Shown: piece by piece, positions 25,964-34,306 of the stretch
How the letters are laid out: every line of letters starts with the position of its first letter
Position numbering within the stretch: position 1 is the first letter of the stretch
From: Shimia sp040225985
GTDB taxonomy: Bacteria; Pseudomonadota; Alphaproteobacteria; Rhodobacterales; Rhodobacteraceae
Direction of reading: 5' to 3'
DNA: 64,000 nt
Assembly: GCF_040225985.1 (NCBI RefSeq)
Contig: NZ_JBBPEU010000005.1
Span: forward strand, 186,001 to 250,000
Position numbers and translations under genes: made by a program
Notes under the pieces: generated by a model
The model's database searches: none
Told to the model about the DNA's origin: nothing
The model's input: only the letters and a program-made list of their open reading frames with translations

Positions 25964-27322
25964 ATGAAAGACAGTAATTTCCTTAAAGAAAAAAACGCAA
26001 AGTCGCTGTGGCACCCCATGGCGCATCCCGCCGATTGCCTGAACAACCCGCCGACCATTGTGACGGGTGCGCAAGGGGTCAAGATCACGGATGTAGATGG
26101 TCATGAGGTTGTCGATGGTGTCGGTGGTCTATGGAACGTGAACCTCGGGTTCTCGTGCAAGCCGATCAAAGAGGCGATTGCGCGCCAGCTAGACGTGCTG
26201 CCCTATTACTCGACCTTCCGGGGGACGACGAATGACGCGATCATCGAGCTTTCTGAAATTCTGCGCGACTTCTATGCGCCCGACGGTCTGAGCCGTGCAT
26301 TCTATACCTCGGGCGGGTCGGATTCAGTGGAAACGGCGCTGCGTCTGGCGCGCCAGTATCACAAGGTGCGCGGAGAAGAGGGGCGGACCAAGTTCCTGAG
26401 CCTCAAGAAAGGGTACCACGGAACCCATATGGGCGGCGCATCGGTCAACGGGAATGCCAATTTCCGGACCCAGTACGAACCTCTGCTTCCGGGGTGCTAT
26501 CACATTCCCGCGCCCTATACCTATCGTAACCCGTTCAACGAAACCGATCCGGCGAAGCTGTCGGCGCTGTGTCTACAGGCGCTGGAGGACGAGATCGCGT
26601 TTCAGGGGGCGGGAACCATTGCCGCGCTGATCATGGAGCCGATCCTCGGGGCCGGTGGGGTGATCGTACCGCATGAAAGTTTTATGCCGGGCGTGCGTGA
26701 GATCTGTACCAAACATGGCATCCTGCTAATCGCGGACGAGGTCATCACCGCCTTTGGCCGTACCGGCAGTTGGACCGGATCGCGCCATTGGGGGGTGCAA
26801 CCTGATCTGATGTCGACCGCTAAGGCGATCACCAACGGGTACTTCCCCTTTGGCGCGGTAATGATTGCAGAACACGTCGCGCAAGTGTTTGAACAGGACA
26901 CCACCGGCAAGGCCGCGATCGGGCATGGCTATACCTATTCCGGGCATCCCGTAGGTGCTGCGGCGGCCATCGCCTGTGTAGAAGAAACCCTGCGTCTGAA
27001 CGTCAAAGACAACGCTGCTGCCCGAGGGACGGAACTGTTCGCCGGGTTGCAGGCGTTAGGCGCGAAATATGAACAGGTTGGTGACGTGCGGGGGGGGCAT
27101 GGCCTGATGTGCGCCATGGAACTGGTTGCAGGTCAGGACAGCAAAGCCGCGATTGACAAAGCCACCATCGGCAAGCTGCAAGAGGTCGCCTATCAGGAAG
27201 GGGCAATGGTGCGGGTGTCGGGCAACAATGTTATCATGTCCCCGCCGCTTGTGCTGACCTCGGGGGATGTGCAAACCATCCTGTCCGCGCTTGAGGCCGG
27301 TTTCGATGCGATCAACGCATAA
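25964..27322 (+). CDS. Class III omega-aminotransferase
   Basis: A 452-residue PLP enzyme with WHPMAHP near the N-terminus, the region DGVGGLWNVNLGF, FYTSGGSDSVETALRLARQYH, IADEVITAFGRTGSW and the PLP lysine in STAKAITNGYFP. It belongs to the omega-amino acid/amine:pyruvate group that includes putrescine, beta-alanine and taurine aminotransferases; the amine donor cannot be fixed by eye. It follows iclR by 25 bases and is closed by a strong terminator. It is convergent with the ferredoxin-GS-P450 genes, so it may act on the same amine. Confidence 0.85.
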   Translation: MKDSNFLKEKNAKSLWHPMAHPADCLNNPPTIVTGAQGVKITDVDGHEVVDGVGGLWNVNLGFSCKPIKEAIARQLDVLPYYSTFRGTTNDAIIELSEILRDFYAPDGLSRAFYTSGGSDSVETALRLARQYHKVRGEEGRTKFLSLKKGYHGTHMGGASVNGNANFRTQYEPLLPGCYHIPAPYTYRNPFNETDPAKLSALCLQALEDEIAFQGAGTIAALIMEPILGAGGVIVPHESFMPGVREICTKHGILLIADEVITAFGRTGSWTGSRHWGVQPDLMSTAKAITNGYFPFGAVMIAEHVAQVFEQDTTGKAAIGHGYTYSGHPVGAAAAIACVEETLRLNVKDNAAARGTELFAGLQALGAKYEQVGDVRGGHGLMCAMELVAGQDSKAAIDKATIGKLQEVAYQEGAMVRVSGNNVIMSPPLVLTSGDVQTILSALEAGFDAINA

Positions 27323-27325
27323 AGG

Positions 27326-27352
27326 AAAGGGGGCCGCTCGGCCCCCTTTTTT
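27326..27352 (+). terminator. Rho-independent terminator after the aminotransferase
   Basis: AAAGGGGGCC, loop GCTC, then GGCCCCC and six T residues. The stem is perfect. It starts four bases after the aminotransferase stop and, being flanked by A on the other side, may also serve the convergent ferredoxin gene. Confidence 0.92.
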
Positions 27353-27376
27353 CTGCTGTCGCTGATCGAATCTGCG

Positions 27377-27691
27377 TCACGGTTGCGGAACGATCAGCAC
27401 CAACCCGTCCAAACCATCGTTGGCTTCGATCTGGCAGCTAAGGCGGCTTTGGTCGGTGCGTTCGGCTTCTGCGACGTCCAGCATGGCATCCTCAAAGTCA
27501 TCCGCACTGCCAGTTTTGTCGAGCCAAGCGGGATCGACATAGACGTGGCAGGTGGCGCAGCTCAGGCATCCGCCACATTCCCCGATCACGCCTGGGATAT
27601 TGTTGTCCACTGCGGCCTGCATCATGTTGGTGCCATTGGCGATGTCAGCGGTGATTTCTGAGCCGTCAGGCAGTTTCCAGGTGGCTTGCAT
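27377..27691 (-). CDS. 2Fe-2S ferredoxin, putidaredoxin/adrenodoxin type
   Basis: A 104-residue electron carrier. The cluster ligands are in ECGGCLSCATCHVYVD (C-x5-C-x2-C) with the fourth Cys in RLSCQIEA near residue 86, the spacing of putidaredoxin-type ferredoxins that feed class I P450s. The C-terminus VLIVPQP is also typical. It lies in the same operon as a P450 and is its natural redox partner. No ferredoxin reductase gene is in the window, so that component must come from elsewhere. Confidence 0.92.
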   Translation of the reverse strand: MQATWKLPDGSEITADIANGTNMMQAAVDNNIPGVIGECGGCLSCATCHVYVDPAWLDKTGSADDFEDAMLDVAEAERTDQSRLSCQIEANDGLDGLVLIVPQP

Positions 27692-27720
27692 GTGTGCTTC
27701 CTTGTTTTGTGCAGGGTGTA

Positions 27721-29010
27721 TCAGACGAAATAGACATAGAAGTCACGCAGGGCGTCGCCCTCAAGGTCGCGGGTTTTCTTGACTTCTTTCTCTTTCATGA
27801 AAGCATGGTTGTCGACGAGCATCCGGCCCACCGCGTCCGCCAGCACAGTATCTTTCTTGAGGTCGGCCACTGCGCCCTTGAGGTCCAGCGCGCAGCTTTC
27901 CTTGGCGTCGTTCTTTTCAAAACCGTCGCCGGTCTCGATCGGTTGCAGCGGATAATTGTTTTCCACTCCGAGTAAGGACGCCTGCAAGACCGCTGCGACC
28001 GCCGTATAGGGATTGGCGGTGCCATCTGCCATGCGGTGTTCCAGCCGGGATTTGGGCCCGCCCTCGGAACTGATCCGGGTGGTTACATTACGGTGATCGC
28101 CGCCCCAGTTTTTCCAGAATCCTGACAATGAGCCGGGTTGCAGTCGTTGGTAGCTGTTGGTGGTTGGCGCAATCAAACCGGCCAGCGCCTTGTGGTGGTG
28201 CAACAGGCCCGCGAGGCACTGTTTGGACAGGTCGTTCAGCGTTTCAGGCAGGTTGCGTTCGCCTGACGACAGGGCGTTGCCGCCCGAGACATCACTGAAC
28301 GAGAAGTTGATGTGCATCCCTGACCCGCCGGCCTCGGCAATGGGTTTGGGCATGAACGACAGGACGATCCCGTGTTCCAGCGCGATTTCCTTGGCCATCA
28401 GGCGGAACAGGACGATGTCATCGACCGCCTGTACCGCATTGTCGAAGGTCAGGGTGTATTCGAACTGGGGTGCGTCGAATTCCGCCGTGATCATGTCGAG
28501 CCGGAACCCCAACTCATCGGCCTTTTCCCAGATTGCATCATTGAACCGCATGGGGTCGGTCATAGGGCCGGTGCCGTAGACCACTGCGCCCGGCGTGTCG
28601 TAAGGGCGCAGGTTTCCGTCCTGATCGGCCTGCAGGGCAAAGGCCTCGAGCTCGATCCCGACTTTGGGCGTCAGGCCCTTGGCCTCCCACGCGGCGACTG
28701 CGCGCTTCAGTGCCCCACGCGGGCAGAGGGGAAGCGGATTGCCTTCGTCGTCATAGAGATCCCCCAGCACGATCTTGGTGTGCGGATCCCAGCTATCGCG
28801 GATGTCGTCGTGCTTCCAGCGCAGCTCCATATCGGGCAGGCCGTCCATCATCATGGCGCCAGGGGCTGGGAGGAGATCTTTGTCGTAATGCACGCCGAAA
28901 GTCGATCGGCAAAAGCGGGTTTCGGAGTCGGCCAGTTTTGACGCGGGCAGGTATTTGCCCCGCATGATCGACAGATGGTCACAGAATACGGCGCGCAGAC
29001 GGTCTCTCAT
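27721..29010 (-). CDS. Glutamine-synthetase-family ligase (probable gamma-glutamyl-amine synthetase)
   Basis: A 429-residue member of the glutamine synthetase fold. The metal-binding motif is GIELEAFAL, followed by GGSGMHINFSFSD, the ATP-region NSYQRLQPGS and the late RLEHRMADGTANPYTAVAA. It is shorter and more divergent than true GlnA, lacks the adenylylation tyrosine region, and resembles the ligases that attach glutamate to amines (PuuA, IpuC, aniline and ethanolamine types). With P450 and ferredoxin on one side and a class I amidotransferase nearby, ATP-dependent gamma-glutamylation of an amine is the best reading. The substrate is unknown. Confidence 0.8.
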   Translation of the reverse strand: MRDRLRAVFCDHLSIMRGKYLPASKLADSETRFCRSTFGVHYDKDLLPAPGAMMMDGLPDMELRWKHDDIRDSWDPHTKIVLGDLYDDEGNPLPLCPRGALKRAVAAWEAKGLTPKVGIELEAFALQADQDGNLRPYDTPGAVVYGTGPMTDPMRFNDAIWEKADELGFRLDMITAEFDAPQFEYTLTFDNAVQAVDDIVLFRLMAKEIALEHGIVLSFMPKPIAEAGGSGMHINFSFSDVSGGNALSSGERNLPETLNDLSKQCLAGLLHHHKALAGLIAPTTNSYQRLQPGSLSGFWKNWGGDHRNVTTRISSEGGPKSRLEHRMADGTANPYTAVAAVLQASLLGVENNYPLQPIETGDGFEKNDAKESCALDLKGAVADLKKDTVLADAVGRMLVDNHAFMKEKEVKKTRDLEGDALRDFYVYFV

Positions 29011-29021
29011 TCTCGCCTCCC

Positions 29022-30284
29022 TTAGTTCAGTTTCACGCGGACGGGCAATTCCTTGATCCCGCCGACAAAGTTCGAGCGCAGGAATTTGTGCGCGCCATTA
29101 GCTTCTATGGATTTGAGCCGTTTGCATAGCTCCTGGAACAGGACACGCACCTCAAGCCGGGCGAGCCACATGCCGAGGCAGACATGCGGGCCGGATTGGC
29201 CAAAGGACATGTGCTTGTTCGGGGAGCGCAGAAGGTTGACGCGGAACGGGTCATCAAACACAGCGTCGTCGCGGTTGGCAGAAGACCACCAGAACAGCAC
29301 CTTGTCACCCTCTTTCATCTTTTTGCCATGGGCTTCGAAGTCCTGCGTCAGGGTGCGTCGGAAATAGAGCGCGGGGGTGGCCCACCGGATGATCTCGTCC
29401 GGGGCCAGCTCCCATAGGTTGTCGCCGCCTTGCTGCATTTGTCCCAGAAGTTCGGGCTGGTGACACATCGCCTGAATGCCGGCTGCGATGGAATAGCGCG
29501 TGGTGTCGTTGCCCGCCGCCACGAGCAGGCAGAAGAAGTTGCGGAATTCTTCTTCTGAAATCACGTTGCCGTCCTTGTCGGGTTGCAGGATCAGGTGCAG
29601 AACGCCCTCGGTATCTCCTGTGGCATTTTTATGCGCCATCAGATCCTTGGCATATTGATAGAGTTCCGCTCCGGCCGGTGAGTTGAACGGCATCATGCGG
29701 AATTCGTCGGTGGTCATCTTGTCGAGAACGTGATCCGTGAAATCGGGGTCGGTGTTGGCGATCAGCGCGTCGCCCTTTTCTACCAGCCATGGCAGGTCTT
29801 TTTCCGGCGTGCCGATAATCCGGCCCAGCATGAGCATCGGCAATTGGCGCGCGATAGCCTTGGTCGCGTCGAACTCTTCTTGGGCAAGGGCCTCGTCCAG
29901 GATCTGGTTGGACAGGTCGCGCAGGTCTTGTTCGAAATTCGCCACCACCGGTTTTGAAAAGGCCTTGGCAACCTTGATCCGCGTTTTCATATGCTCGGGG
30001 GGATCGGTTTCCTGAAACGTGCGGCGCGCAAGGTATTCTTCGTAGGTCTGGTCCTCCATGCGGATGCCGCGCGCCGAGGAGAACACTGCGAAGTTTCGGT
30101 TCATCTCGGTGATGTCCTGATGCCGGGTGATCGACCAGAACCCTTCGCCATCGGCATAATCGGTCCAGCTGACCGGATCTTCGTCGCGCAGTCGCTTGAA
30201 GGTGTTATGTGGCGCGCCCTGAGAAAAGGTGTCGTGGCTGGTCAGATCGGCGTGGCCGTCATCGGTGGGTGTCCAGACAGTCAT
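29022..30284 (-). CDS. Cytochrome P450
   Basis: A 420-residue soluble class I P450. The oxygen-activating I-helix motif is AAGNDTT (residues 256-262), the ExxR pair is EIIR (297-300), and the heme loop FGQSGPHVCLG holds the thiolate Cys369. The loop has one residue more than the common FGxGxHxC, as in the CYP125-like group. The ATG at 30284 has GGGAGG eight bases upstream; an open frame extends beyond but has no ribosome site. It leads the P450-GS-ferredoxin operon. The substrate is unknown; hydroxylation or N-dealkylation of an amine or its glutamyl amide is inferred from neighbours. Confidence 0.9.
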   Translation of the reverse strand: MTVWTPTDDGHADLTSHDTFSQGAPHNTFKRLRDEDPVSWTDYADGEGFWSITRHQDITEMNRNFAVFSSARGIRMEDQTYEEYLARRTFQETDPPEHMKTRIKVAKAFSKPVVANFEQDLRDLSNQILDEALAQEEFDATKAIARQLPMLMLGRIIGTPEKDLPWLVEKGDALIANTDPDFTDHVLDKMTTDEFRMMPFNSPAGAELYQYAKDLMAHKNATGDTEGVLHLILQPDKDGNVISEEEFRNFFCLLVAAGNDTTRYSIAAGIQAMCHQPELLGQMQQGGDNLWELAPDEIIRWATPALYFRRTLTQDFEAHGKKMKEGDKVLFWWSSANRDDAVFDDPFRVNLLRSPNKHMSFGQSGPHVCLGMWLARLEVRVLFQELCKRLKSIEANGAHKFLRSNFVGGIKELPVRVKLN

Positions 30285-30378
30285 ACAAGCTGCCTCCCTT
30301 GCTGCTTGTTTACTTGCTTTGTTATGTATATATATGGAAGTCATAAATATGCAAAATGAAAAATGCGCGGAGATCGAA
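30285..30378. promoter_or_regulatory. Divergent promoter region, P450 / amidotransferase
   Basis: These 94 bases separate the P450 operon (minus) from the amidotransferase gene (plus). The centre is unusually AT-rich, with TATGTATATATATGG at about 30320-30334 and ATAAATATG near 30343-30351, suited to overlapping -10 elements. No clear dyad operator is visible. Confidence 0.45.
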
Positions 30379-31089
30379 ATGCGACTGGCGATCCTGATGA
30401 CCAACACGGATGTGAGCGATTTCGCGCAGGCGCGCCCGAAGGATGGTGAGAAATTCACAACCCTCGTACAAGAGCAGCGCCCGGATTGGGAATGCGAGGT
30501 GTTTTCGGTCAAGGATGGGAAATTTCCCAAGGATATTCAGATATTTGATGGGGTGATGATTACCGGCAGCCCGGCGTCGGTGCATGATACTGATCCTTGG
30601 GTTGGGCAACTGTTTGACCTGATCCGCGAGATGGATGCGAAAGAGGTGCCTGTTTTTGGGGCATGTTTCGGCCATCAGGCGATTGCCCTCGCTTTGGGTG
30701 GGAAGGTTGGGCGCAATCCCGAGGGTTGGGTGCATGGGTTTGCCATGACCGATTCGGTTGGGGAGTTGCCGTTTTCGGAGCGACCGGCGCAAGTGGGGCT
30801 TTATGCGAGCCATATTGAGCAGGTGGTGGATGTCCCCGAGGGTGCAGAGATCGTGGCCTCGGGGCCGGGGTGCAAGGTGGGTGGTTACCTGAAGGGGCGG
30901 CACATTTTTACGACGCAGTATCACCCCGAGATGACAGACGGTTTTATTGCCGATCTGGTCGAGTTCACGGCAGACTACGTCGGTGAAGCGGTGACAGAGG
31001 CGGCCCGGAAATCATTGGCGAACAAAGCTGATCGCGACGTCTTTGCGCGGCAGATCGTTGGTTTCTTTGAATGGGCGACCCGGCAGTAA
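30379..31089 (+). CDS. Class I glutamine amidotransferase-like protein
   Basis: A 236-residue class I GATase domain protein. The nucleophile elbow is VFGACFGHQAIALALGG (Cys near residue 96), and the His-Glu pair is in TTQYHPEMTDGF, so the Cys-His-Glu triad is complete. It stands alone without a synthetase domain, like PuuD, TdnT or other gamma-glutamyl hydrolases in amine pathways. With the GS-like ligase opposite, it could release glutamate from a gamma-glutamyl product. The start ATG 30379 has GGAG six bases upstream; the in-frame ATGs at 30334 and 30349 are alternatives. Confidence 0.85.
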   Translation: MRLAILMTNTDVSDFAQARPKDGEKFTTLVQEQRPDWECEVFSVKDGKFPKDIQIFDGVMITGSPASVHDTDPWVGQLFDLIREMDAKEVPVFGACFGHQAIALALGGKVGRNPEGWVHGFAMTDSVGELPFSERPAQVGLYASHIEQVVDVPEGAEIVASGPGCKVGGYLKGRHIFTTQYHPEMTDGFIADLVEFTADYVGEAVTEAARKSLANKADRDVFARQIVGFFEWATRQ

Positions 31090-31138
31090 ATTCTTTAAAG
31101 AGTTTACCGGGACAAACCTATCTGGAAAGTTGCTCAGT

Positions 31139-31789
31139 TCAGCTCAGCACGGCCAGCAAATCCATCGCCGTGACCTGATCGAATTGCACGTGGCGGACCA
31201 TGCGCTTTTCGGCAGCCTCGGCATCGCGGCTGGTAATCAGCGTGGCGATTTCGCGGTGCTCCTTTGCGGAATCTGCAATGGCCCCTACATACTGATATCG
31301 CGCGCGGTAATACGCCATCAGCTTGCGGGCATTTGTCTTGATCATTTCCAGCAAGAACGGGTTTCCGGCGGCAATCGCGATAATCTCGTGAAAGCGCATG
31401 TTGAGCTGATAATAGGCGTCTGGATCGCTGTCGCCCTTGTCCGACGCGTGTTTTTCGCAGGCCCGCACGATGTCTTCCAAACGTTTCGCGTGATCGGCGG
31501 ACAGGCGGCGGGCGGCGAGGCCGGCGGCCTGGCCTTCCAGCTTGGCATGGACTTCTAGGATGGCAAGAAACTCTTCCAGCGTGGGCTTGAAGACCACGGC
31601 GCCTTTGCGCGGCTGACGGGTGATGAGGCCCGCGGTTTCGAGTTGGATCATGGCTTCGCGTAGGGGGGTGCGCGAGACCCTCAATCGGGTGGCCAGTGCG
31701 GTTTCGTCGATCCCATCGCCGGGGTTCAGAACGCCAGATTCGATATCGCCCAGAATGGCGTTGATGATAGTGTCGGTCTGTCCTGCCAT
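31139..31789 (-). CDS. GntR-family (FCD-type) regulator of the hpa operon
   Basis: A 216-residue regulator with a GntR winged helix (residues 8-70: GDGIDETALATRLRVSRTPLREAMIQLE, then GLITRQPRKGAVV) and an all-helical FCD effector domain whose metal-binding histidines appear in MRFHEIIA and KEHREI. It is the last gene of the hpa operon (39 bases after hpaI), so it is probably an autogenously controlled repressor that responds to a pathway intermediate. It converges on the amidotransferase gene. Confidence 0.85.
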   Translation of the reverse strand: MAGQTDTIINAILGDIESGVLNPGDGIDETALATRLRVSRTPLREAMIQLETAGLITRQPRKGAVVFKPTLEEFLAILEVHAKLEGQAAGLAARRLSADHAKRLEDIVRACEKHASDKGDSDPDAYYQLNMRFHEIIAIAAGNPFLLEMIKTNARKLMAYYRARYQYVGAIADSAKEHREIATLITSRDAEAAEKRMVRHVQFDQVTAMDLLAVLS

Positions 31790-31828
31790 GGCGCCTTTAT
31801 CGGCCTTGTGGCGGGGTCTTGTCCAGCC

Positions 31829-32602
31829 TCACAGCAGCGCCTTTGTTTCGCGGCAAAGCTGGCGAGTTGCTTTGGCATAGATCACCATGTCGATGCCGAC
31901 CGCGACGAAGGTAGCCCCAAGGGCGAGATAGGTCTTTGCACCTTCCAGCGTCTGGGTGAGGATGCCTGCCGCCTTGCCCGAGACAACGATCCTGCGGATG
32001 GCATCTTCAATGGCCTCTTGCACCTCGGGGGCGCCTGCGTTGCCGGGATAGCCCATGTCGGCGGACAGGTCGGCCGGACCGATAAAGACACCGTGCACGC
32101 CGTCAACGGCTAGGATTTCGTCAAGGTTTTCCAGAGCGGTTCGGCTTTCGGCCTGAACGAGCAGACAGACTTCGTCATTTGCCGTGGCGACATAGTCCGC
32201 GATCTCTCCAAACCGCGAAGCGCGCGCACCCGACGCCCCCATGCCGCGCACGCCAAGCGGCGGATACAGCATGGCAGCGGCCATCTCGCGGGCCTGTTCG
32301 GCCGTGTCGACCATCGGCACCAGGACCGTTTGGGCCCCCGCGTCCAGCACCTGTTTGACCATCCATGTCTCGCCAATCGGTATACGGACCACAGGATGGC
32401 TGCCCGACCCATTCAGCGCGGTCATGGCGTCCTTGAGGCTGCGGATGTCATTTGGGGCGTGTTCCCCATCCAGTACCAGCCAGTCAAATCCGGCCGTGCC
32501 GATCATCTCGGTCAGAGAGGGTTCAGCGGTGACGACCCAAAGGCCGATCTGTGGTGTGCCTTGGGCAAGGGCGGCTTTGAACGTATTTTTGGGGGCGGGC
32601 AT
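31829..32602 (-). CDS. hpaI: 4-hydroxy-2-oxoheptane-1,7-dioate aldolase (HpaI/HpcH)
   Basis: Class II pyruvate aldolase that splits 4-hydroxy-2-oxoheptanedioate into pyruvate and succinate semialdehyde, the last step of homoprotocatechuate breakdown. The 257 residues contain GFDWLVLDGEHAPND, VRIPIGETWMVKQVLDAGAQ, the active-site arginine/metal Glu region LLVQAESRTALEN, and GPADLSADMGYPGN. The ATG at 32602 has AAGGAG five bases upstream; a longer open frame upstream has no coding character. It follows hpaH by ten bases. Confidence 0.93.
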   Translation of the reverse strand: MPAPKNTFKAALAQGTPQIGLWVVTAEPSLTEMIGTAGFDWLVLDGEHAPNDIRSLKDAMTALNGSGSHPVVRIPIGETWMVKQVLDAGAQTVLVPMVDTAEQAREMAAAMLYPPLGVRGMGASGARASRFGEIADYVATANDEVCLLVQAESRTALENLDEILAVDGVHGVFIGPADLSADMGYPGNAGAPEVQEAIEDAIRRIVVSGKAAGILTQTLEGAKTYLALGATFVAVGIDMVIYAKATRQLCRETKALL

Positions 32603-32612
32603 TCTGGCTCCT

Positions 32613-33413
32613 TCATGCGAAATGGCAATCGACCGAGCCAAACGACCCGAAATCGGCGTGGATATGCGTGCCCGGCGGGCATTCGACAGGGCGAATGAAA
32701 GACCCCGAGAGGATAACTTGTCCAGCCTCGATCTGTTGTCCATAGGTCTGAATCCGGCGTGCCAGCCAGACCACGCTTTCCACCGGGTCGTTCAGAACCC
32801 CCGCGCCAAGGCCGGTTTCTTCGACCTCGCCATTCCGGCTGGTGATCGCGCCGACCCAGCGCAGGTCATGGGCGTCAATGCAATGTGTCTCCGACCCCAG
32901 AACAATCCCGGCATTGGCGGCGTTGTCGCTGATGGTGTCATAGACATTGCGCGTCTGTCCGGTTTCGGGATCGGCCCGCAGGATACGCGTGTCTAGGATT
33001 TCAAGGCTGGGGGCCACATAATCAGTGGCTGCGATGACCTCTTCGCGCGTGACAGTTTTGCCGGACAGGGGGGCCTTCATGACAAAGGCAATTTCGGCCT
33101 CAATCCTGGGCTGGATGAACCGGCCCGCTGGCACGTAGCCCCCGTTTTCAAACACCATGTCGTCAAACAGCACGCCGCTGTCGGGAATGTCGATGTTCAG
33201 CGCATATTGCATGGCCTTCGAGGTCAGGCCGATCTTCCAGCCAATAACCCTGCGCCCATCGGCCTGTTTCTGCGCGGCCAGCGCCGATTGGATGGCGTAG
33301 GCATCGTCCATGTCCATATCGGGGTGTTGCCGGGACAAGAGCCCGATTTGTTGACCGGATTTCTCGGCTCGCAACAAGGCGGCGGCGGCCTTGGCGTGTT
33401 GGTCGGGGGTCAT
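32613..33413 (-). CDS. hpaH: 2-oxo-hept-4-ene-1,7-dioate hydratase
   Basis: Hydratase of the FAH superfamily that adds water to 2-oxohept-4-ene-1,7-dioate. The 266 residues show GRRVIGWKIGLTSKAMQYAL, PRIEAEIAFVMK (metal-binding Glu pair), APSLEILDTRI and SDNAANAGIVLGSE, matching HpaH/HpcG and its relatives MhpD and XylJ. Operon context favours the seven-carbon dioate substrate. Its start overlaps the hpaG stop by four bases. Confidence 0.93.
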   Translation of the reverse strand: MTPDQHAKAAAALLRAEKSGQQIGLLSRQHPDMDMDDAYAIQSALAAQKQADGRRVIGWKIGLTSKAMQYALNIDIPDSGVLFDDMVFENGGYVPAGRFIQPRIEAEIAFVMKAPLSGKTVTREEVIAATDYVAPSLEILDTRILRADPETGQTRNVYDTISDNAANAGIVLGSETHCIDAHDLRWVGAITSRNGEVEETGLGAGVLNDPVESVVWLARRIQTYGQQIEAGQVILSGSFIRPVECPPGTHIHADFGSFGSVDCHFA

Positions 33414-34261
33414 TTTTCGTCCTCCACGCCGTTTCGCAATGTGCCAATGCCTTCGACCTTGATCTCGACCACGTCGCCGGGCTTAAGGTAGCGCGGGGGA
33501 TCAAATCGCGCTCCTGCGCCGGTGGGGGTGCCTGTCACGATGATATCGCCGGGCTGCAGGGTCATGAAGGTCGAGATATAGGCGATTTCCTCGCGGATCG
33601 GGAACATCATACGGTTCAGCGTATCGTCCTGCCGCACCTCACCATTCACCCGCGTAATGATCCGTGCATCGTCCAGTTGTGCGGCGTCAGTGAACGGAAC
33701 CAGCCATGGGCCAATGGCACCGGACTTGTCCCAGTTCTTGCCTTGGGTGACGTTGAACTTGGCATGGCGCACCCAGTCACGAATTGTACCTTCGTTACAC
33801 AGGGTGAGCGCACAAATGTGGTTGTAGGCATTTTCCGCTTTGATCCGGCGTCCGGCTTTGCCGATCACAATCGCAACTTCGCCCTCGTAATCCAGCGTGT
33901 GATTTTCGGGCGGCCGCACCAGATTGCGGCCATGCCCCGTGAAGCCGCTGGCAAAGCGTGGAAACAGAGACATGTATTTTGGCTGGGCACTGCCGTCCTT
34001 GTATTCGGCATTACGGTCGGGGAAGTTTACCCCGACGCAGAGGATCCGGCACGCATCCGGCATGACCATTTCATAGTCAAACTCTGTGTGCGTCACGGCG
34101 CGCCCATCGGCGGCTGAAAGCAGCGCCTCCATACCCCCGGCGGCGATCGCCTCGTACAGGCTTTTCCACTTGGGAAACTCGGGCGACAGGGCCACAAAGC
34201 CACCGTCCACAATGGCGCCGTATAGCACCTTTCCATCGGCGTTCACGGTTGCAAGTTTCAT
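33410..34261 (-). CDS. hpaG: Fumarylacetoacetate hydrolase family: HHDD isomerase/OPET decarboxylase
   Basis: A 283-residue FAH-fold enzyme. The metal ligands are in HTLDYEGEVAIVIGKAGRRI and the C-terminal motif is PGDIIVTGTPTGAGARFDPPRYLKPGD. In this operon it should carry out decarboxylation of 5-oxopent-3-ene-1,2,5-tricarboxylate and isomerisation of the product, the HpaG steps. E. coli HpaG is a tandem duplication of about 430 residues, while this is a single-domain form. The gene is coupled to hpaH by an ATGA overlap. Confidence 0.85.
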   Translation of the reverse strand: MKLATVNADGKVLYGAIVDGGFVALSPEFPKWKSLYEAIAAGGMEALLSAADGRAVTHTEFDYEMVMPDACRILCVGVNFPDRNAEYKDGSAQPKYMSLFPRFASGFTGHGRNLVRPPENHTLDYEGEVAIVIGKAGRRIKAENAYNHICALTLCNEGTIRDWVRHAKFNVTQGKNWDKSGAIGPWLVPFTDAAQLDDARIITRVNGEVRQDDTLNRMMFPIREEIAYISTFMTLQPGDIIVTGTPTGAGARFDPPRYLKPGDVVEIKVEGIGTLRNGVEDEK

Positions 34262-34306
34262 GCGCCCCCCTAGTTCATCTTGCCAGAAATACTCACACCA
34301 CCAACC

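Noticed and set aside
25964..27322. This transaminase as a second phospho-lyase of the AGXT2L type
   Set aside because: It lacks the CHPKVVEA and TRYLH blocks; its motifs are those of the omega-amine aminotransferases.
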